Below are positions 8,407 to 11,053 of a DNA stretch of 11,053 bases, one piece after another. Position numbers and translations under genes: made by a program. Within the stretch, counting starts at the first letter, position 1, and each line of letters opens with the position of its first letter. The notes below the pieces were generated by a model that saw nothing but the letters and a program-made list of their open reading frames with translations, was not told the origin of the DNA and made no database searches. The stretch is from Kiritimatiellia bacterium (GTDB lineage Bacteria > Verrucomicrobiota > Kiritimatiellia > RFP12 > UBA1067), in contig JAGDAE010000220.1 of assembly GCA_017959645.1 (NCBI GenBank), positions 1 to 11,053 on the forward strand. The letters run 5' to 3'.

Positions 8407-9948
8407 ATGAAAAACGCGGTCAGGGATTTTGTCGTGCGGATGACCGGCGGGAATGCGGCGGTTGCGGAAATTTGCGCATCGGTTGTCGCCGGCGAGGAGA
8501 ACGGCGACGTCTGCCGGCGCGCGAGCGCAGAGGAACTGGATGCTCTCGCCTCCGAACCGTCTGTCGCGTGCTTCGTCGACGCGTCGTGCGCAACGGATTG
8601 CGCCGAGACGCCGTTTGTGGTATGCGGCGGCTTGCTCTACACGCGCCGCAACTGGCAGTACGAGCGGAACGTGGCGAACCGGATTGCCGCGATGGCCGCG
8701 AACGTTTCCGCCGGGGATGTGGCGTTGCCGCAGGACGCATTCTATTCGCGGCTGCGCGCCGAGCAGCGCGAGGCCGTGGCGGCGATGTGCAAGGCGCAGT
8801 TCGCGATTCTGACCGGCGGGCCGGGCACCGGCAAGACGCACACGATCGCGCGCGCGGTCAAGTATCTGCAGGATTCCCGCCCGGGAATGCGCCTCGCGCT
8901 CGCGGCGCCAACGGGCAAGGCCGCCGCGCGCATGACGGAGTCGATGGCGAAGGCCGGAATCCGGACGGCGCCCGCAACGACGATACATGCGTTGCTGGGA
9001 TCGCGGCGCGATCTCGTGAACTTCCGCCACGGACGCGGCAACCCGCTGGCCGTGGACTGGCTGATCGTCGACGAGGCGAGCATGATCGGGCTGCCGCTCA
9101 TGTCGAAACTGCTGGACGCGTTGCCGGAAGGGTGCAGGCTTACGCTTGCCGGAGACGTCGATCAGCTCGCATCGGTGGAGAAAGGCCGCGTGTTCGGCGA
9201 TCTGTGCCGCCTGCCGGGAGTCCAGGTGTGCAGACTCAGGGAAAGCGTGCGTTTCCCGCCCGGAGGCGAAATTTCGCTCGTCGCGGACGCGGTGAACGGC
9301 AACCGTCCGGACGAAGTGATGGCTATTCTCAAGCGCGGCGGCGGCAAAACCGGCTATGTGCCGCTCGGCGCGGCGCCGGCATCGCCCGTGGCGTGGCCCG
9401 GCTTCATGAAAATGTGCCGGGAGAAGTTTGCGTGCTTTGCGCAGTGCAGGGATGTGGCGGGCGCCTTGGAGCGGCTCGACGATTTCCGCGTGCTTTGTGC
9501 GCTGCGGGAGGGACCGTACGGAGCCGACCGGCTGAACGCATGCATCAAGGAACGGATGGGCAAAGACTGCCCGGTTCCAGTGATGGTAACGAGGAACGAC
9601 CGTCTGCAGAATGTCGCGAACGGCGATGTCGGCGTCGTAATGCCCGGCAATCCCGAATTGCTTCATCTGCCGGGGGAGAACGGCGGATTCCGCACCATCC
9701 GCATGGAGCTTTTGCCCGCCGTCGAATTGGCTTTTGCGTCGACGATCCACAAATCGCAGGGTTCGGAGTTCGGCGACGTTGCGATCGTGCTGCCGCCGGA
9801 CGGGGAAAGCCCGCTCCTCACGCGGGAGATCCTCTATACGGGAATCACCCGCACAAAGAACACGGTTTGCATCTACGGCAGCGACAAGGCCGTGGAGAAA
9901 TGCTGCAGAACCGCACTCGTGCGCGTGACGGGCTTCGCCAGTCGCTGA
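8407..9948 (+). CDS. recD: Exodeoxyribonuclease V subunit alpha (RecD helicase)
   Basis: RecD is the SF1B 5'-3' helicase of RecBCD, and this one has 513 residues. The N-terminal part carries VCGGLLYTRRNWQYERNVA, like the CGDRLYLNRMWCNERTVA segment of E. coli RecD. The core then shows Walker A GGPGTGKT at 137-144, APTGKAAARMTES (motif Ia), DEASM at 222-226 (Walker B), GDVDQLASVEKG from 249, ESVRF at 279-283 (motif IV), REGPYGADRLNACI, PVMVTRNDR with NGDVGVV, TIHKSQGSEF at 446-455 (motif V) and YTGITR at 477-482 (motif VI). It is about 95 residues shorter than E. coli RecD. Much of the loss lies between motifs III and IV, where E. coli has an extra segment. It starts three bases after the recB stop with a strong Shine-Dalgarno and is the last gene of the operon. 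RecD2, which has a longer N-terminal region and occurs without RecBC, is unlikely here. Confidence 0.95.
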   Translation: MKNAVRDFVVRMTGGNAAVAEICASVVAGEENGDVCRRASAEELDALASEPSVACFVDASCATDCAETPFVVCGGLLYTRRNWQYERNVANRIAAMAANVSAGDVALPQDAFYSRLRAEQREAVAAMCKAQFAILTGGPGTGKTHTIARAVKYLQDSRPGMRLALAAPTGKAAARMTESMAKAGIRTAPATTIHALLGSRRDLVNFRHGRGNPLAVDWLIVDEASMIGLPLMSKLLDALPEGCRLTLAGDVDQLASVEKGRVFGDLCRLPGVQVCRLRESVRFPPGGEISLVADAVNGNRPDEVMAILKRGGGKTGYVPLGAAPASPVAWPGFMKMCREKFACFAQCRDVAGALERLDDFRVLCALREGPYGADRLNACIKERMGKDCPVPVMVTRNDRLQNVANGDVGVVMPGNPELLHLPGENGGFRTIRMELLPAVELAFASTIHKSQGSEFGDVAIVLPPDGESPLLTREILYTGITRTKNTVCIYGSDKAVEKCCRTALVRVTGFASR

Positions 9949-10000
9949 AAAACATCAGATTTGTATGAGGGCTTTCCGGCGTTTTCCAAAGGGGTGAATT

Positions 10001-10040
10001 CCGCGAATACCATATTCAGATCTAAATGTGGTATTCGCGG
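10001..10040. repeat. Near-perfect 40-base inverted repeat (hairpin), possible terminator
   Basis: The arms at 10001-10012 (CCGCGAATACCA) and 10029-10040 (TGGTATTCGCGG) pair perfectly over 12 bases. The stem extends inward through a G-T wobble and three A-T pairs to 16 pairs, then a C/A mismatch and the palindrome AGATCT at 10018-10023. Two further G-T wobbles can be added outside. It starts 52 bases after the recD stop. Bases 10047-10050 (TTTT) and 10055-10060 (TTTCTT) follow on the + strand, but no U-tract begins directly after the stem, so it is not a textbook intrinsic terminator in either direction. It may still end the recBCD transcript, protect its 3' end, or be one copy of a dispersed palindromic repeat. 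The pairing is certain and the role is not. Confidence 0.85.
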
Positions 10041-10060
10041 GGAAGATTTTGCGCTTTCTT

Positions 10061-10077
10061 CGCCCCGCGAGGGGGTG
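10061..10077. repeat. Short hairpin with a GCGA (GNRA-type) loop
   Basis: CCCC at 10063-10066 pairs with GGGG at 10071-10074 around the loop GCGA. With one bulged G (10075) the stem continues through a G-T wobble and a C-G pair to 10061/10077. It sits between the large hairpin and the -10 box. It may add to termination of transcripts from recD, but in such GC-rich DNA a stem this short may be chance. Confidence 0.45.
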
Positions 10078-10082
10078 GAATT

Positions 10083-10091
10083 TGATATAAT
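10083..10091 (+). promoter_or_regulatory. Extended -10 promoter of the downstream gene
   Basis: TGATATAAT combines the consensus -10 hexamer TATAAT (10086-10091) with the upstream TGN of extended -10 promoters. No good -35 hexamer is seen at 16-18 bases spacing, where the DNA is C/G rich, and an extended -10 can work without one. Transcription would begin near 10097-10099 and give a leader of about 100 bases before the ATG at 10199. An exact consensus in GC-rich intergenic DNA, correctly placed and oriented, is good support, though unproven. Confidence 0.6.
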
Positions 10092-10198
10092 GGGCGGCGT
10101 AAAGTTCCGGACCTGGAATCTCGAGCTGCCAAGGCCGGGAGGCGAAGGGCGGGGGGAACAAAACACGATCTTGAAACTCTTTATCATGACTTTCGAAA

Positions 10199-11053
10199 AT
10201 GAGCAGAAAAAACGTCCGCTCCGGTCTCCCGGCCGCGCCGGAAGACTTCTATACGCCATACTCGCATGACGAACTGGCCCAGAGCCGCAAAAACCGCAAA
10301 CTCCTGACGGCGCTCAACGAACTGGACGCTCGGCTGTGGCAATGCGTCCACTTCGCCGAGAACGCCTGCGAGTGCGTGGACGCCTGCGAATACACCCGTG
10401 CGCTCGCGTACTTCAAACAGCTCGACATCGGCGACGATTTCACGCCTTCGTCGACCAACCGCATGATCCTGCGCCTGCGCTCCGAAATCGTTTCCACCGG
10501 CGAAGGAAACGTTCCTGTCACCGGCAGAATACGCGCCTTCTCCAAGGTGCTCGCAACGTACGTCCAGCTGCTGGCCGAGATACACGGTACGGACGACATA
10601 ATCGCCGTCGACCGGGCCGGACGCTCCATTGTCGCGATGCTGACCGAACGCCAGATTTCCTGCGGCGACGCCGAGACGTACGAGAAGTATGTCGAGAAGA
10701 CGTTCGACATCATGCTCAAGGGCCTTGCCGGACATTTCGCCAAGGTATATTCCCACCTCCTGGCGAAAGCGGAGCAGCAGCGCGAAAGCGCGAAACCGAA
10801 ACCGGCGGAGCCGCTCGTCGAGGCGGTGAAGGACGTCGGCAAGTCGCTTGCGGAAATCAAAATCTCCGTCAAGAAGGGGGTGGAGAAGATCGCCGGGAAA
10901 AAGCGCAAGGGACGCAAACCGAAGATCAAACTCGACATCCAGGAAGCGGTCTGGAACATCCACGAACGCGCCGGCAAACTCCAGTCTGTCAGAAATATGC
11001 ACCCGAAGGGAATCGCGACGAAAGAAAACGAATTCCGTTATGCAAAGAGAGAG
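10199..11053 (+). CDS. Unrecognised Lys-rich protein with Cys cluster and AT-hook-like segment, 3' end missing
   Basis: I do not recognise this gene. From the ATG at 10199 the frame stays open for 285 codons to the last base, so the C terminus is missing. An in-frame stop at 10187-10189 leaves 10199 as the first ATG; no Shine-Dalgarno is evident. Codons favour G or C in third position like the neighbouring genes, which supports this strand over the antisense frame. The product looks soluble, with no signal peptide or membrane span. Residues 49-63 hold C49, H51, C57, C59 and C63, possibly a metal site. A mostly helical region follows to about 205, then a Lys/Pro/Glu-rich linker and a very basic stretch with KRKGRKPKIK at 235-244, resembling an AT-hook core. 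A further segment (IQEAVWNIHERAGKLQ) looks like a helix before the window ends. DNA binding is therefore possible but is inference. It appears to have its own promoter and is probably not part of the recBCD unit. Confidence 0.75.
   Translation, partial: MSRKNVRSGLPAAPEDFYTPYSHDELAQSRKNRKLLTALNELDARLWQCVHFAENACECVDACEYTRALAYFKQLDIGDDFTPSSTNRMILRLRSEIVSTGEGNVPVTGRIRAFSKVLATYVQLLAEIHGTDDIIAVDRAGRSIVAMLTERQISCGDAETYEKYVEKTFDIMLKGLAGHFAKVYSHLLAKAEQQRESAKPKPAEPLVEAVKDVGKSLAEIKISVKKGVEKIAGKKRKGRKPKIKLDIQEAVWNIHERAGKLQSVRNMHPKGIATKENEFRYAKRE

Larger units (their letters stand above)
9949..10198. other. Structured intergenic region after recD
   Basis: These 250 bases lie between the recD stop and the next gene. 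Codon periodicity breaks down and the base composition is patchy, with A/T-rich stretches next to runs of C and G. The region contains a long hairpin, a short hairpin, a promoter -10 box and a G-rich run, each listed separately. Frames that stay open through it on either strand look like chance: their products are rich in Pro, Ser and Arg and show no family resemblance that I can recognise. Confidence 0.75.

Noticed and set aside
9873..10259. Antisense frame of 128 codons spanning the end of recD and the intergenic region
   Set aside because: It runs through two hairpins and the promoter, its product is Pro/Ser/Arg-rich, and it overlaps recD and the next gene.
10186..10269. Possible 27-codon leader peptide starting at the ATG at 10186 and overlapping the next gene out of frame
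   Set aside because: No Shine-Dalgarno, no regulatory codon run, and no sign of selection; overlap with a real start can arise by chance.
10184..11002. Antisense open frame of 272 codons at the right end
   Set aside because: The + strand frame over the same bases shows the G/C third-position preference of the neighbouring genes and a plausible soluble protein. The antisense product is low in Lys and looks like a shadow.

Overview
The window is a stretch of GC-rich bacterial DNA (roughly 60-65% G+C by eye). Five genes run head to tail on the + strand, followed by a 250-base structured intergenic region and a sixth + strand gene cut off by the right edge. The left edge also cuts into a gene. 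Clear RecB, RecC and RecD proteins point to a bacterium. The AmmeMemoRadiSam genes and the high GC would suit an anaerobic, possibly host-associated lineage such as the PVC group (Kiritimatiellota/Lentisphaerota), but nothing here fixes the taxonomy and that is a guess.

Region 1 (1-1966) is the AmmeMemoRadiSam system. A Memo domain fused to an AMMECR1 domain (left end missing) overlaps by 8 bases a radical SAM enzyme related to pyruvate formate-lyase activating enzymes. The three parts recur together in bacteria and archaea, and I do not know of a firmly established reaction for them.

Region 2 (1971-9948) is a complete recC-recB-recD cluster. RecC (1084 aa) is the Chi-scanning and scaffold subunit. 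RecB (1055 aa) has a 3'-5' helicase and a C-terminal nuclease with all key residues visible. RecD (513 aa) is the 5'-3' helicase. All three are shorter than the E. coli proteins. Gaps are 4, 10 and 3 bases, so all five genes from Memo-AMMECR1 to recD look like one transcription unit whose promoter lies left of the window.

Region 3 (9949-10198) is non-coding. It holds a strong 40-base hairpin (10001-10040), a smaller hairpin with a GNRA-type loop (10061-10077), an extended -10 promoter (10083-10091) and a G-rich run in the predicted leader.

Region 4 (10199-11053) is an open frame of 285 codons with no stop before the window ends. It encodes a lysine-rich, cysteine-bearing protein that I do not recognise, probably transcribed from the promoter in region 3.

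I see no mobile element, CRISPR array, tRNA or rRNA. The items most worth following up are the direct operon link between AmmeMemoRadiSam and RecBCD, the strong hairpin after recD, and the unrecognised gene at the right edge.
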